Shown: positions 29,015-38,550 of the stretch, piece by piece
Position numbering within the stretch: position 1 is the stretch's first letter
Layout: every line of letters starts with the position of its first letter
Translations under genes and position numbers: made by a program
Notes under the pieces: generated by a model
Seen by the model: the letters and a program-made list of their open reading frames with translations, nothing else
Told to the model about the DNA's origin: nothing
Database searches by the model: none
Origin: Erythrobacter sp. SG61-1L
GTDB taxonomy: Bacteria > Pseudomonadota > Alphaproteobacteria > Sphingomonadales > Sphingomonadaceae
Direction: 5' to 3'
Assembly: GCF_001305965.1 (NCBI RefSeq)
Contig: NZ_JXQC01000003.1
Coordinates: forward strand, 3,515,361-3,579,360
Length of the DNA: 64,000 nucleotides

Positions 29015-29482
29015 ATGACCGACACACCCGAAAACCTGAAGCCCCTTCACCTCGGCCAATCGAGCGCGCTGCCGGCTTCCCCCGAAGAAGCGGTGCTGGA
29101 TTACGTGCCCAACCCGCGCGTCGGATCGCTCTATATGATCCGTTTCGCCGCGCCTGAGTTCACTTCTTTGTGCCCCGTGACCGGCCAGCCCGATTTTGCC
29201 CATCTGGTGATCGACTATGCGCCGGGCGAAACCATCGTCGAATCGAAAAGCCTCAAGCTCTTTCTCGGATCGTTCCGCAACCATGCCGGTTTCCACGAGG
29301 ATGTGACCGTGGGCATCGGCCAGCGGCTGGTGGAAGAAATGAAGCCCGTCTGGCTGCGTATCGGCGGATATTGGTATCCGCGCGGCGGCATTCCGATCGA
29401 CGTCTTCTGGCAGACGGGCGCTGCGCCCGCCGGCCTGTGGGTGCCCGATCAGGGCGTGGCCCCCTATCGCGGGCGGGGCTAG
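29015..29482 (+). CDS. queF: NADPH-dependent 7-cyano-7-deazaguanine reductase, QueF type I
   Basis: Reduces preQ0 to preQ1 in queuosine tRNA modification. The catalytic cysteine is C53 in [13 protein letters not shown], and the QueF motif VESKSLKLF, which binds NADPH, follows. 155 residues, the single-domain tunnelling-fold form. The start at 29015 is the first ATG giving the family N terminus; the longer frame begins at a non-conserved GTG-like codon. It ends against trxC on the other strand (4-base overlap). yhhQ, a queuosine precursor transporter, lies at 54.5-55.3 kb. Confidence 0.93.
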   Translation: MTDTPENLKPLHLGQSSALPASPEEAVLDYVPNPRVGSLYMIRFAAPEFTSLCPVTGQPDFAHLVIDYAPGETIVESKSLKLFLGSFRNHAGFHEDVTVGIGQRLVEEMKPVWLRIGGYWYPRGGIPIDVFWQTGAAPAGLWVPDQGVAPYRGRG

Positions 29483-29934
29483 GCCGAAGCCGCTGCCTGC
29501 CGCGCCCAGTTGACGATGGCGCTGGCGGGCATGGCCCCCGATTGCCGCGCGATTTCCCGGCCCTTGTGGATCAGGATCATCGTCGGGATGGACTGGATGC
29601 CATAGCGGGCCGCCAGTGCCTGCTCCGCCTCCGTATCCAGCTTGCCCAGTCGGATAGCCGGTTCCAGCTGGCCTGCCGCCGCGCCGAAGGCCGGGGCCAT
29701 CTGGCGGCAGGGGCCGCACCAGCTCGCCCAGAAATCGACCAGCAGCGGCAGGTCGCTCTTGGCGGCATGGGCATTGAAATTGGCGGCGGTCAGCGTCACC
29801 GGCGTGCCCGTGAACAGGGCCGCGCGGCATTTGCCGCATTTGCCGCCCGCACCCAGTTTTTCACGCGGAACGCGGTTCAGCGCGGCGCAGTGTGGGCAGG
29901 CAATGATCATCGCTTCGGATTGGGTATCGGACAT
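29479..29934 (-). CDS. trxC: Thioredoxin 2 (TrxC) with N-terminal zinc motif
   Basis: 151 residues. An N-terminal zinc ribbon has two CxxC pairs (C13/C16 in CPHC, C33/C36 in CGKC), followed by a thioredoxin domain with the active site WCGPC at 72-76 and the cis-proline in [11 protein letters not shown]. The zinc-bearing form is the TrxC type, often induced by oxidative stress. The gene converges with queF, and tRNA-Thr lies just upstream. Confidence 0.92.
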   Translation of the reverse strand: MSDTQSEAMIIACPHCAALNRVPREKLGAGGKCGKCRAALFTGTPVTLTAANFNAHAAKSDLPLLVDFWASWCGPCRQMAPAFGAAAGQLEPAIRLGKLDTEAEQALAARYGIQSIPTMILIHKGREIARQSGAMPASAIVNWARQAAASA

Positions 29935-29986
29935 GGCGTCACCTCTCGCCCGCTAGATAGGGAGCCTTGGCAGGAGGGAAAAGGGA

Positions 29987-30062
<76 letters not shown>

Positions 30063-30104
30063 CCTTGGCGCCGCCGATGGCGGGCTGCGCGAAGCCCCTC
30101 TGCT

Positions 30105-30971
30105 CTAAAGCGCGCCGAAGGTCCAGCCTTCGGTTTGGGCGATTTCATCTGTCATGGCGGAGGGATGCCAATATTCGGGCAGGTGAGCCACTTCGCGCAG
30201 CCAGGCGGCGGTGATCAGGGCGTCGCTGATGTGATCGTCGACCGGGCCGATGGCGGGCACCGGGCCGCTGCCCAGCGCGGCAAGGGCCTCGTTCAGTTCT
30301 TCGTAGCTGCGCAGCTTCGTCTGGCCTGCGCGGCGGCCGGCATGAATGGCGGCGAGCGAGGTGTAGATTTCCACCACGGCCGATCCGCCCCGGCCCGGCA
30401 GGGCATCGACCGGCCAGACAGGCACAAGGCCGGAAAGCCGGTGCAGCACGCGCATTCCGGTCAGGCTCGATTTGCCGACCTGCGCCGCGCCGACCAGATT
30501 GAAGTTGGAATAGGGATTGCAGCCCGCCTCGCGCTGGGCGTGTTCGGTGATGCGGAAGCGGCCTCTGCCGCCGCCGAACAGGTCGCCTTCCTCGCCCCGG
30601 TGGCGGAAGAAGCGGTGTGCCCATTCATGGCCGACGAAGCTGCTGGCGCAAAGGTGCGCGTCACCGGCGCAGATGCGGTCGATCAGCGCCCACAGCGCGC
30701 GGGCATCGTCGGGGCTTTCGTTCCAGCCGGGAAAGAAGGCGCCGCGATCCGCGAAGGGCAAGGACATGCCCAGATCCAGTCCGGCCAGCGTGCCTTCGGG
30801 CATTTGCGTAGCAAGCCAGTCCAGCACTTCGGCGCGGGACCAGCGATGGCCGGGGCGGACCAGCTGCGGTGCATCCCTGCCGGTGGTGCAGATCGCCACG
30901 GCAATGCCCCGGTGCCGTTCGCCGGCTGCGCCGGACCAGTCGATGGCGGCGAAATGAGTGAAACGGGTCAT
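30105..30971 (-). CDS. Conserved protein with RNase H-like (DUF429-type) features
   Basis: 288 residues. The N terminus THFAAIDWSGA has the aspartate and strand pattern that opens RNase H-like folds; a second acidic strand LAGLDLGMSLPF and a late DDHISDALITAAWLR helix fit the other catalytic positions of DUF429-type predicted nucleases. The family assignment is inference from these motifs. It overlaps the lipoprotein gene upstream by 4 bases, so the two are coupled. The role is unknown. Confidence 0.6.
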   Translation of the reverse strand: MTRFTHFAAIDWSGAAGERHRGIAVAICTTGRDAPQLVRPGHRWSRAEVLDWLATQMPEGTLAGLDLGMSLPFADRGAFFPGWNESPDDARALWALIDRICAGDAHLCASSFVGHEWAHRFFRHRGEEGDLFGGGRGRFRITEHAQREAGCNPYSNFNLVGAAQVGKSSLTGMRVLHRLSGLVPVWPVDALPGRGGSAVVEIYTSLAAIHAGRRAGQTKLRSYEELNEALAALGSGPVPAIGPVDDHISDALITAAWLREVAHLPEYWHPSAMTDEIAQTEGWTFGAL

Positions 30972-31729
30972 GGTTTGGGGCAGGCGCCCGGTTTCAGCGC
31001 CCATTTTTCCGCTTCGGTCGCGTGCCACGGGTCGCGCGTGGTGATGTCCACAAGCCCGGCATCGGAAGGGTAACGGTCGTTGGGAATGACGGAGAGGTTC
31101 ACGCAGCCATCGCCCGCCCAGCCTTCCAGCCGCCAGTCGCCCGAAGGCATGCCTTCTTCCACCTTGGCCAGCGGGCGCAGGCCGACAGGTTCGATCTGCC
31201 AGACACCGAAGGCGTTGAACCCGCCGAATGCGGATTCGCTCAGATCGACCGAGGCGAAGCGCATGCCGCCGGGCGGGGAGAGCGGGGCAGTGCCGGTTTC
31301 GATAACCTGCCCCAATCCGCTGCGGTCCACCACGATAAAGCCGAACGCTTCATATCCGCCCCAGGCGAAGGAGAGGAAGCGCTGGTCGTGCGAGGCTTTG
31401 GCGTCCTCGATGCCTTCCATCCAGCCTGTGTCGACGCAGATCGTGTGGCCATTGGCGGTGGAGACGGCGAAGTGGTCCATGTCGGACCGCACCAGCCCGT
31501 CGAAGGCCGGTGGGACAGGGATGGGGGCCTTGCGCTCGCGATAGTCTTCATCGGCCGTTTCGGAGGGCTTGCAGGCGGCAAGATCGGGTTCGGCGGCGGG
31601 AGTGTTTGCGGATGCGGATGCAGCAGTTGAAGATGCGGCGGGCGCGGCCTCCCCCGCATCGCCGCAACCGGCCAGCAGGGCAATCGCGGCGAACATTCCG
31701 GCACTGCGTTGCATGGCCTTGCGGTTCAT
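30968..31729 (-). CDS. Predicted lipoprotein of unknown function
   Basis: 253 residues. Signal peptide MNRKAMQRSAGMFAAIALL with lipobox LAGC, then a Ser/Ala-rich linker to about residue 48. The globular part has four further cysteines (ACKPSET, TICVDTGW, GDGCVNLSV, GACPKP), so two periplasmic disulfides are possible. No known domain is recognised. It lies between rarA and the RNase H-like gene in one minus-strand transcript. Confidence 0.7.
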   Translation of the reverse strand: MNRKAMQRSAGMFAAIALLAGCGDAGEAAPAASSTAASASANTPAAEPDLAACKPSETADEDYRERKAPIPVPPAFDGLVRSDMDHFAVSTANGHTICVDTGWMEGIEDAKASHDQRFLSFAWGGYEAFGFIVVDRSGLGQVIETGTAPLSPPGGMRFASVDLSESAFGGFNAFGVWQIEPVGLRPLAKVEEGMPSGDWRLEGWAGDGCVNLSVIPNDRYPSDAGLVDITTRDPWHATEAEKWALKPGACPKP

Positions 31730-31739
31730 CCCGGCACCC

Positions 31740-33059
31740 TCACTTGCCGCGCTGGGCGCGCAGCTTGTTCCAATAGGCGATCCGTTCGATCACCTGCCGT
31801 TCGAACCCGCGCTCGACCGGTTCGTAATAGGTCTGCGGCTCCATCCCTTCGGGCCAGTAATTGTCACCGGAAAAGCCCTCTGCCGTGTCATGGTCGTAAG
31901 TGTAGCCGGTGCCATAGCCGATATCCTTCATCAGCTTGGTCGGCGCGTTGAGGATATTGGCGGGCGGGGCAAGCGATCCGGTTTCCTTCGCGCTTTTCCA
32001 CGCCGCTTTCTGCGCCTTGTAGGCCGCATTCGATTTGGGCGCTGTGGCCAGATAGAGGCAGGCCTGTACGATGGCCACTTCGCCTTCCGGGCTGCCCAGA
32101 AACTCATAGGCATCCTTGGCGGCAAGGCATTGGGTCAGCGCCTGCGGATCGGCCAGGCCAATATCCTCGCTGGCGAAACGGACGAGGCGGCGCAGCACGT
32201 AAAGCGGTTCTTCCCCCGCAGTGAGCATGCGCGCCATGTAATAGAGCGCGGCCTGCGGATCGGAGCCGCGCAGCGATTTGTGGAGCGCGGAAATCAGGTT
32301 GTAATGCCCGTCGCGATCCTTGTCGTAAACGGCGACGCGGCGCTGGAGGAACTTGCCTAGAGCTGCCGGATCGAGCGGTTCGGGAATCTTCGCGGCATAA
32401 AGCGTTTCGGCCTGATTGAGCAGGAAGCGCCCGTCGCCATCGGCGCTGGCCACCAGCGCCTCGCGCGCGTCCGGCGTCAGGGGCAGGGGGCCTTCCAGTT
32501 CCTCCGCACGGGCTAGCAGGACGGAGAGCGCTGCCGCATCCAGCCGGTGGAGGATCAGCACTTGGGCCCGGCTGAGCAATGCGGCGTTGAGGGCGAAGCT
32601 GGGGTTCTCGGTCGTCGCGCCCACCAGCGTCACCGTGCCGCGTTCCACGAAGGGCAGGAAGCCATCCTGCTGGGCGCGGTTGAAGCGGTGGATTTCGTCC
32701 ACGAACAGCAGGGTGCGCTGCCCGGCCTTGGCGGCCACTTCCGCCTCGGCAAAGGCCTTCTTCAGGTCTGCGACGCCGGAAAACACCGCGCTCACGGCGG
32801 CAAAGCGCATGCCCACCGCATCGGCCAGCAGGCGGGCGATGCTGGTCTTGCCCGTGCCCGGCGGGCCCCACAGGATCATGCTGGATAGTCGCCCGGCCGA
32901 TACCATGCGGCCGATGGCGCCTTCCGGCCCGGTGAGATGTTCCTGCCCGATCACTTCGGAAAGGGTGGAGGGGCGCAGCCGGTCGGCAAGGGGCGCGTCT
33001 TCGCGCGGCGCATCGGGCGCACCGGCGGGCGGCAGGTCTTCGGCAAACAGGTCAGACAT
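31740..33059 (-). CDS. rarA: RarA (MgsA) replication-associated AAA+ ATPase
   Basis: Clamp-loader-like AAA+ protein acting at stalled replication forks. Walker A GPPGTGKTS, Walker B LLFVDEIHRFN, sensor 1 VGATTENPSFALN and the C-terminal tetramerisation region (SALHKSLRGSDPQAALYYMARML) are intact. 439 residues. The ATG at 33059 yields the usual MSDLF N terminus; an in-frame ATG at 33095 is possible but falls outside family similarity. Confidence 0.92.
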   Translation of the reverse strand: MSDLFAEDLPPAGAPDAPREDAPLADRLRPSTLSEVIGQEHLTGPEGAIGRMVSAGRLSSMILWGPPGTGKTSIARLLADAVGMRFAAVSAVFSGVADLKKAFAEAEVAAKAGQRTLLFVDEIHRFNRAQQDGFLPFVERGTVTLVGATTENPSFALNAALLSRAQVLILHRLDAAALSVLLARAEELEGPLPLTPDAREALVASADGDGRFLLNQAETLYAAKIPEPLDPAALGKFLQRRVAVYDKDRDGHYNLISALHKSLRGSDPQAALYYMARMLTAGEEPLYVLRRLVRFASEDIGLADPQALTQCLAAKDAYEFLGSPEGEVAIVQACLYLATAPKSNAAYKAQKAAWKSAKETGSLAPPANILNAPTKLMKDIGYGTGYTYDHDTAEGFSGDNYWPEGMEPQTYYEPVERGFERQVIERIAYWNKLRAQRGK

Positions 33060-33111
33060 TTCGCGCACCATAGGCGGGGCGAAGGAATTTTGCATCGGCT
33101 CTTGCCAAGTT

Positions 33112-33145
33112 CGATCTACGATATATCTTAAAGCTATCGAGATAT
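33112..33145 (+). promoter_or_regulatory. AT-rich operator-like palindromes upstream of the PadR gene
   Basis: In a GC-rich genome this 34-base stretch is strongly AT-rich. It contains the perfect palindrome GATATATC (33120-33127) and inverted hexamers ATATCT and AGATAT (33123-33128 and 33140-33145). The position, between rarA and the PadR gene and just upstream of its start, suits an autoregulatory operator or the promoter -10 region. Confidence 0.5.
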
Positions 33146-33164
33146 GCAGAATAAGGAATCATAC

Positions 33165-33836
33165 ATGCATAATCATTCGGATCGCTGCGGCGATCGTTCC
33201 GAACGCCATGGCCGCCATCGTGGTATGCGCGGCGGCCCGGGTGGCCCCCTGTGGGGCAAGATGGAAAAGCTCGCGGCCATGGGGCGCGGCGGATTCGGTG
33301 GCGGCTGGGGCGGTGGCTTCGGCTGGGACGATTTCGGCGGCGGCTTTGGCGGCGGCGGGCGCAAGGGCCGACGCGGACGGATGTTCGCGGGCGGAGAGCT
33401 TCGCCTCGTCCTGCTTAGCCTTGTCGCGGACCAACCGCGCCACGGCTATGAACTGATGAAGGCGCTGGAAGAGCTGACCGGCGGGAATTACTCGCCCAGC
33501 CCGGGCACGCTCTATCCCACGCTCTCGCTTCTTTCAGACGAAGGCATGATTGCCGAAAGCGCCGATGGCGACGGCAATCGCAAGGCCTTCGAGGCAACCG
33601 ATACAGGCCGGGCCGAACTGGCCGAACGGGCCGAGGAAGTCGAAGCTCTGCTGAAGCGCCTTGCCGAACTGGGCGATGCAGGTGAACGCCAGCATTCGCC
33701 GGAACTGATGCGTGCGCTGATGAATTTCGGTGGCGTGCTCAAGCACCGGGTCTTTGCGGGCAAGCCCGACAAGGAGACGATGCAGGCCATCGTCGACATC
33801 ATCGACGAAGCGGCCAAGCGGATCGAACGCGCTTGA
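33165..33836 (+). CDS. yqjI: PadR-family regulator resembling nickel-responsive YqjI
   Basis: 223 residues. A His/Arg/Gly-rich N-terminal extension (about 1-70: MHNHSDRCGDRSERHGRHRG, then Gly/Phe-rich repeats) precedes a PadR winged-helix domain, GELRLVLLSLVADQPRHGYELMKALEELTGGNYSPSPGTLYPTLSLL being one uninterrupted family block at about 78-125. The C-terminal dimerisation helix follows. E. coli YqjI has the same plan and senses nickel through its N terminus. I chose the ATG at 33165, which has AAGGA seven bases upstream. The DUF2218 gene follows. Confidence 0.75.
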   Translation: MHNHSDRCGDRSERHGRHRGMRGGPGGPLWGKMEKLAAMGRGGFGGGWGGGFGWDDFGGGFGGGGRKGRRGRMFAGGELRLVLLSLVADQPRHGYELMKALEELTGGNYSPSPGTLYPTLSLLSDEGMIAESADGDGNRKAFEATDTGRAELAERAEEVEALLKRLAELGDAGERQHSPELMRALMNFGGVLKHRVFAGKPDKETMQAIVDIIDEAAKRIERA

Positions 33837-33898
33837 ACCGACTGGAAATGCTGCGCCGGCGCCACAATCTGGTGCCGGTGCAAGCCATGGAGATACTC

Positions 33899-34225
33899 AT
33901 GAGTTCAACCGCCACCACCACGGCCATCGTCCCGACCGCCAGCGGCAGCCGCTATCTGCAGCAATTGTGCAAGCACTGGTCCCACAGTCTGGAAGTGGAA
34001 TTCACGCCCGAACACGGCACGATTCGCTTCCCGGCTGAAGGCCGCGCGGGCACGTTCCCCGGCGATGCGCTGGTGACGATGGACGCCCATGCGGACAGTC
34101 TGGAAGTGCGGATCGACGCCAGCGTGGACCAGCAGCGGGACGTGATGAAAGGCGTCGTTTCCAGCCATCTGGACCGCTTCGCCCATCGCGAGGCGCCCTT
34201 GCCGTTCGACTGGCGGGATGGATGA
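33899..34225 (+). CDS. DUF2218 domain protein
   Basis: 108 residues, one DUF2218 domain: YLQQLCKHWSHSLEVEF, GTIRFP, and a C-terminal HLDRFAHREAPLPFDW. DUF2218 is often found beside or fused to siderophore-interacting ferric reductases, which makes an iron or metal link likely; its biochemistry is not defined. The ATG at 33899 has GGAG six bases upstream. It lies 62 bases after the PadR gene and is probably in the same regulon. Confidence 0.8.
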   Translation: MSSTATTTAIVPTASGSRYLQQLCKHWSHSLEVEFTPEHGTIRFPAEGRAGTFPGDALVTMDAHADSLEVRIDASVDQQRDVMKGVVSSHLDRFAHREAPLPFDWRDG

Positions 34226-34252
34226 AGTCTCCGGCGGCCTGCTAACAACCTC

Positions 34253-34392
34253 CGTTCATCCTGAGCCTGTCGAAGGACACGGGTGATGGTAATTCCGGGC
34301 GCACCGAAACTCCCGCTTGAGCGGGAAGCTTGGCATAACTGCGTGCTGGGCAAAGGTCAGCGCGTGTCCTTCGACAGGCTCAGGACGAACGG
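34253..34392. repeat. REP-like inverted repeat, GTCGAAGGACAC family
   Basis: Thirty-base arms at about 34253-34281 and 34363-34392 are inverted copies with one mismatch. Between them lies a further hairpin, TCCCGCTTGAGCGGGA. The same arm sequence occurs at 19349-19458. It sits between the converging DUF2218 and glycosyltransferase genes. Confidence 0.8.
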
Positions 34393-34424
34393 ACGTGGCT
34401 TGGCAGAGGTAGCGCGGGGGGCGC

Positions 34425-35579
34425 TTACTTTCCCGCCGCGCGCTGCCCGATCAGGCGGATATAGGTATCGGCCACGGCCTGATTGATCCGGTCCCAGTCG
34501 AAATCGAGGCTGCGTGCCTCGCCCGCTGCACCGTGCTGCGCGCGCAGGCCTGCGTCTTCGACATAGGCCTGCACCGCATCGGCATAGGCGGGAATATCGC
34601 CCGGCTTAATCAGGCGACCGGTTGTGCCATCGGCCACCAGCACATCGCTGCCCGTTGCGCGCGCGGCCACTACCGGCAGGCGGCAGGCCATGGCTTCCAG
34701 CGTGACATTGCCGAAGGTCTCGGTGATTGAAGGGTTGAACAGCATGTCCATGCTGGCAACCGCCCGGCCCAGATCCGCGCCCGCCTGAAAGCCCGCGAAG
34801 CAGGCATCGGGCACGCGTTCGGCAAACCAGCCGCGCGCCGGGCCTTCGCCCACCACCAGCACCTTGTGCTTCACGCCGCGCCGGGCAAGTTCGGTTACGG
34901 TGTCGGCAAAGACATCCAGCCCCTTTTCCATCACCAGACGGCCAAGGAAGCCTACGGCCACTTCGTCATCCGCGATGCCGAAGGACTGGCGCCATTCAAG
35001 GTCGCGCACGCCGGGGTTGAAGATCGTGCGATCCACCCCGCGTGACCAGATGCCGATATCGCCGTTCATCCGCTGCTCGTGCAGCACGTCCACCATGCTC
35101 TGCGAGGGGGCGACCAGCGCATCGCAGCGCCGATAGAGCTTGCGCAGCCAGTTCTCCACCGTGGGTTCGAGAAAGCCGAGCTTGTAATAACGCGGATAGG
35201 TTTCGAACCGGGTGTGGACCGATGCGAGCACGGGGATGTCCCTGTCCCGCGCCCATTTGGCCGCCTGACGGCAGGCAAAATCCGGCGCGGAAATATGCAC
35301 GACATTGGGGGCGAAGGCCGCAAGGTCTTCCCGGTTCTGGCGCGAAAGGCCGGTGGCCACGCGATATTCGCTGCGGCCGGGAATGGCGAAGGATGCCACG
35401 CCCACCAGATCGCCTGTGGGCGGGAAGTCCGGCTTGTCCACCACCGGGGAATAGACGCGCACGGCCGCGCCCTGACGCAACAGATAGCCCACCAGACGGT
35501 TCAGTGCCTGGTTCGCGCCATCGCGCACCATATTGTAGTTGCCGCTGAACAGGGCGATGCGAAGCTGGGAAGTGTCCAT
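34425..35579 (-). CDS. GT4-family glycosyltransferase
   Basis: 384 residues with a GT-B fold. The N-terminal domain has RIALFSGNYNMVRDGANQALNRL and VHISAPDFACRQAAKW; the C-terminal donor domain has VAVGFLGRLVMEKGLDVF, VLVVGEGPARGW and the E-x7-E motif in PSITETFGNVTLEAMACRLPVVA. It resembles GDP-mannose or UDP-sugar-dependent glycolipid mannosyl/glucosyltransferases; the acceptor cannot be read from the sequence. A monocistronic minus-strand gene. Confidence 0.82.
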   Translation of the reverse strand: MDTSQLRIALFSGNYNMVRDGANQALNRLVGYLLRQGAAVRVYSPVVDKPDFPPTGDLVGVASFAIPGRSEYRVATGLSRQNREDLAAFAPNVVHISAPDFACRQAAKWARDRDIPVLASVHTRFETYPRYYKLGFLEPTVENWLRKLYRRCDALVAPSQSMVDVLHEQRMNGDIGIWSRGVDRTIFNPGVRDLEWRQSFGIADDEVAVGFLGRLVMEKGLDVFADTVTELARRGVKHKVLVVGEGPARGWFAERVPDACFAGFQAGADLGRAVASMDMLFNPSITETFGNVTLEAMACRLPVVAARATGSDVLVADGTTGRLIKPGDIPAYADAVQAYVEDAGLRAQHGAAGEARSLDFDWDRINQAVADTYIRLIGQRAAGK

Positions 35580-35635
35580 TCTGGCCGGGCTTTAGGGGTG
35601 GCTCCGCCGTCTCGCAACGGCGCCGCCAGTCTTGT

Positions 35636-36679
35636 TCACTCTTCGGGATCGTACCACTGGACGATCAATATTTCGAGATCGTGATCCGGCTCGTATCCCG
35701 TCTTGCGCACCTCGAAGCGAGTGGGCGAGATCTTTTGCACCCCGTCCATGCAGAAGCTCACCAGATTGTCGGGCCTGCCCTTGTCCACCACCAGCCGGAA
35801 ATCCCCGATGGGTCCGCGCCAGTTGGCGCCGCTGGACAGGACATAACCGATCCAGGTTTCGCCATAGCCGTGATATTCATCGCCTGCCTTCGCCTCTTCG
35901 GTGCGCTGGCGCTTTTTTACGCCTGCCAGAAAGGCCGCATCGGTGCAGTAATGCTGCCGGTAATAGGCCTTCTGGTCCGCCCATTGCGGATCGTCGATCT
36001 GGTGGAGCAACCCGCCCACCGATCCGCCGACGATCGGGGTGTATCGGTGGGAGACACTGACCGTGGCATGGGCGGGGAAAGTCTGCTCGCGGGTGATGTG
36101 CCACTGCACCTGCCAGGCGGGGCCGTAATCATTGCCGCCCCAGCCTTCTTCCTTCACCAGCAGGCCCAGCGCCGCCAGCCGTTCCGCCTCGGTTTCGGGC
36201 AGGGCGGCGATCCGTTCGACGAAATCGTAATCCTGATACCATTCCAGCGGGAAGCCTGCGCCTTCCACCAGTGCAGTCACGTCCTTGCCGTTCGCTACCG
36301 CGCGCACCACAGTCTGCCACTCGGCAGGCTTGCCATCAATCGTGGTTGAGAAGCCCAGCCTGTTCCAGTCGGGCCAGCTGCCATATTCCACCCAGTCCTG
36401 CCCCTGTTCGGGCAATGCGGGCAGGGGGAAACTGATCAGGATGGTCTGCGGATCGTCGGAATGGTTGGTGTAGCTATAGTCCACCCGCACTTCATCGGCG
36501 GAAATGAACAGATCTTCCCGGTCCATGCTGATGGTATCGCTGGCCTTCAGCACCAGCCCGCCTACGGCCCATTCCGCTTCGGAATCATTGGCAAGGGCAG
36601 GGAGGGGCAGCAGCGAAAAGCAAACGGCCGCAGCGGCGAGAAGCCGTGCGGCCGGAAGCTGGGAAAGAAGGCGCGGCAT
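35636..36679 (-). CDS. DUF4424 family secreted protein
   Basis: 347 residues with a signal peptide (LLAAAAVCFSLLPLPALAND). The mature protein shows the DUF4424 pattern: EWAVGGLVLKASDTISMDRE, VDYSYTNHSDDPQTILISFPLP, and the late SHRYTPIVGGSVGG and YVLSSGANWRGPIGDFRL. It is beta-rich and probably periplasmic or outer-membrane associated. Function is unknown to me. It lies between typA and the glycosyltransferase, but the gaps make co-transcription uncertain. Confidence 0.75.
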   Translation of the reverse strand: MPRLLSQLPAARLLAAAAVCFSLLPLPALANDSEAEWAVGGLVLKASDTISMDREDLFISADEVRVDYSYTNHSDDPQTILISFPLPALPEQGQDWVEYGSWPDWNRLGFSTTIDGKPAEWQTVVRAVANGKDVTALVEGAGFPLEWYQDYDFVERIAALPETEAERLAALGLLVKEEGWGGNDYGPAWQVQWHITREQTFPAHATVSVSHRYTPIVGGSVGGLLHQIDDPQWADQKAYYRQHYCTDAAFLAGVKKRQRTEEAKAGDEYHGYGETWIGYVLSSGANWRGPIGDFRLVVDKGRPDNLVSFCMDGVQKISPTRFEVRKTGYEPDHDLEILIVQWYDPEE

Positions 36680-36720
36680 AAGCGGATGATGCCCGTGCCG
36701 GGCGGCAGGGCAAGCGGATT

Positions 36721-38550
36721 TTATGCCGCTTCCTTGCGCTTTGCCTTCTTGCGTTCGTTCGGATCGAGGATCGCCTTGCGCAGGCGGATGGACTTGGGCG
36801 TCACTTCCACCATTTCGTCGTCGTCGATATAGGCGATGGCCTGTTCCAGCGTCATTACCCGCGGCGGGGTGAGGCGGATCGCATCGTCCTTGCCGGTCGA
36901 ACGGAAGTTGGTCAGCTGCTTCGACTTCATCGGATTGACTTCAAGGTCATCCGGCTTGGCATTTTCGCCGATCAGCATGCCTTCGTAGATCTTTTCCTGC
37001 GGGCTCACGAAAAGGATGCCGCGTTCTTCGAGGCTGTTGAGCGCATAGCCCACGGCCTCGCCGGTGCAGTTGGAGATCAATACGCCGTTCTGGCGGCCTT
37101 CGATCTTGCCCTTGTAGGGGGCATATTTCTCAAACAGGCGGTTCATGATGCCGGTGCCGCGCGTGTCCGAAAGGAACTCGCCGTGGTAACCGATCAGGCC
37201 GCGCGACGGGGCGGAGAAAGTGATGCGGGTCTTGCCGAGCCCCGAGGGGCGCATGTCGGTAAGCTCTGCCTTGCGGCGCTGCATCTTTTCCACGACCGTG
37301 CCGGAGAATTCATCGTCCACGTCGATCACAACGGTTTCGTAAGGCTCGGTGCGGTTGCCCGCCTCGTCCTCGCCGAAGATCACGCGCGGGCGCGAAATGC
37401 CCAGTTCGAAGCCTTCGCGGCGCATGGTTTCGATCACCACGCCCAGCTGCAGTTCGCCGCGGCCCGCCACTTCGAAGCTGTCCTTGTCGGCGCTTTCGGT
37501 GACGCGGATGGCGACATTGGTTTCCGCTTCGCGCATCAGGCGGTCGCGGATCATGCGGCTGGTGACCTTGTCGCCTTCGCGGCCAGCCAGCGGGCTGTCA
37601 TTGACCGAGAAGCGCATCGCCAGGGTCGGCGGATCGATCGGCTGGGCCTTGATCGGCTCCGAAACCTGCGGGTCGGCGATGGTGTTGGCAACGGTGGCCT
37701 TTTCCAGACCTGCCAGCGCGATGATGTCACCGGCGCGGGCTTCATCCACCGGCACGCGGTCGAGGCCACGGAAGGTGAGCACCTTGGTGGCACGGCCCAC
37801 TTCGATCACCTTGCCGTCCATGTCGATGGCGCGGATCGGGTCGTTGACCTTCAGCGTGCCCGACTGGACGCGACCGGTCAGCACGCGGCCCATGAAGTTG
37901 TCACGGTCGAGCAGGGTTGCGAGGAACGAGAACGGCGCGTCGACGTCGAGGTTCGGCGCGGGGACGTGCTCCACGATCTTCTCGAACAGCGGGGTCAGCG
38001 TGCCGTCGCGCGCGTCCGGATCGTAGCTGGCGTAACCGTTGCGGCCCGAAGCATAGAGGACAGGGAAGTCGAGCTGCTCGTCGCTGGCGTCGAGGCTGAC
38101 GAAGAGGTCGAACACTTCATCCAGCACTTCGGCATGGCGGCCGTCGGGACGGTCGATCTTGTTGACGACGACGATCGGCTTGAGGCCGAGGCCGAGCGCC
38201 TTGCCGGTGACGAACTTCGTCTGCGGCATCGCGCCTTCCGAGCTGTCGACCAGGAGAATCACACCGTCGACCATCGAGAGGATGCGTTCCACTTCGGCGC
38301 CGAAGTCGGCGTGGCCGGGCGTGTCGACAATGTTGATGCGGTGATCGTTCCACTCGATCGAGGTCGGCTTCGCAAGGATGGTGATCCCGCGTTCCTTTTC
38401 CAGATCGTTGGAATCCATCGCGCGTTCTTCCACGCGCTGATTGTCGCGGAAGGTGCCGGATTGGCGGAATAGCTGGTCAACCAGGGTGGTCTTGCCATGG
38501 TCAACGTGGGCAATGATTGCGATATTACGCAGGGCGTCTTGGCCGGGCAT
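36721..38550 (-). CDS. typA: TypA/BipA ribosome-binding translational GTPase
   Basis: 609 residues. The EF-G-like G domain has [29 protein letters not shown] and NKIDRPD, followed by domains II, III and V and the BipA-specific C-terminal domain. It assists ribosome assembly and cold or stress adaptation. A small palindrome (CAATGCTGCATTG at 38627-38639) lies in the predicted leader. Standard length and intact motifs. Confidence 0.96.
   Translation of the reverse strand: MPGQDALRNIAIIAHVDHGKTTLVDQLFRQSGTFRDNQRVEERAMDSNDLEKERGITILAKPTSIEWNDHRINIVDTPGHADFGAEVERILSMVDGVILLVDSSEGAMPQTKFVTGKALGLGLKPIVVVNKIDRPDGRHAEVLDEVFDLFVSLDASDEQLDFPVLYASGRNGYASYDPDARDGTLTPLFEKIVEHVPAPNLDVDAPFSFLATLLDRDNFMGRVLTGRVQSGTLKVNDPIRAIDMDGKVIEVGRATKVLTFRGLDRVPVDEARAGDIIALAGLEKATVANTIADPQVSEPIKAQPIDPPTLAMRFSVNDSPLAGREGDKVTSRMIRDRLMREAETNVAIRVTESADKDSFEVAGRGELQLGVVIETMRREGFELGISRPRVIFGEDEAGNRTEPYETVVIDVDDEFSGTVVEKMQRRKAELTDMRPSGLGKTRITFSAPSRGLIGYHGEFLSDTRGTGIMNRLFEKYAPYKGKIEGRQNGVLISNCTGEAVGYALNSLEERGILFVSPQEKIYEGMLIGENAKPDDLEVNPMKSKQLTNFRSTGKDDAIRLTPPRVMTLEQAIAYIDDDEMVEVTPKSIRLRKAILDPNERKKAKRKEAA

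Noticed and set aside
37183-38472. 429-codon plus-strand frame opposite typA
   Set aside because: Mirror frame of typA, rich in His, Asp and Arg; no domain.
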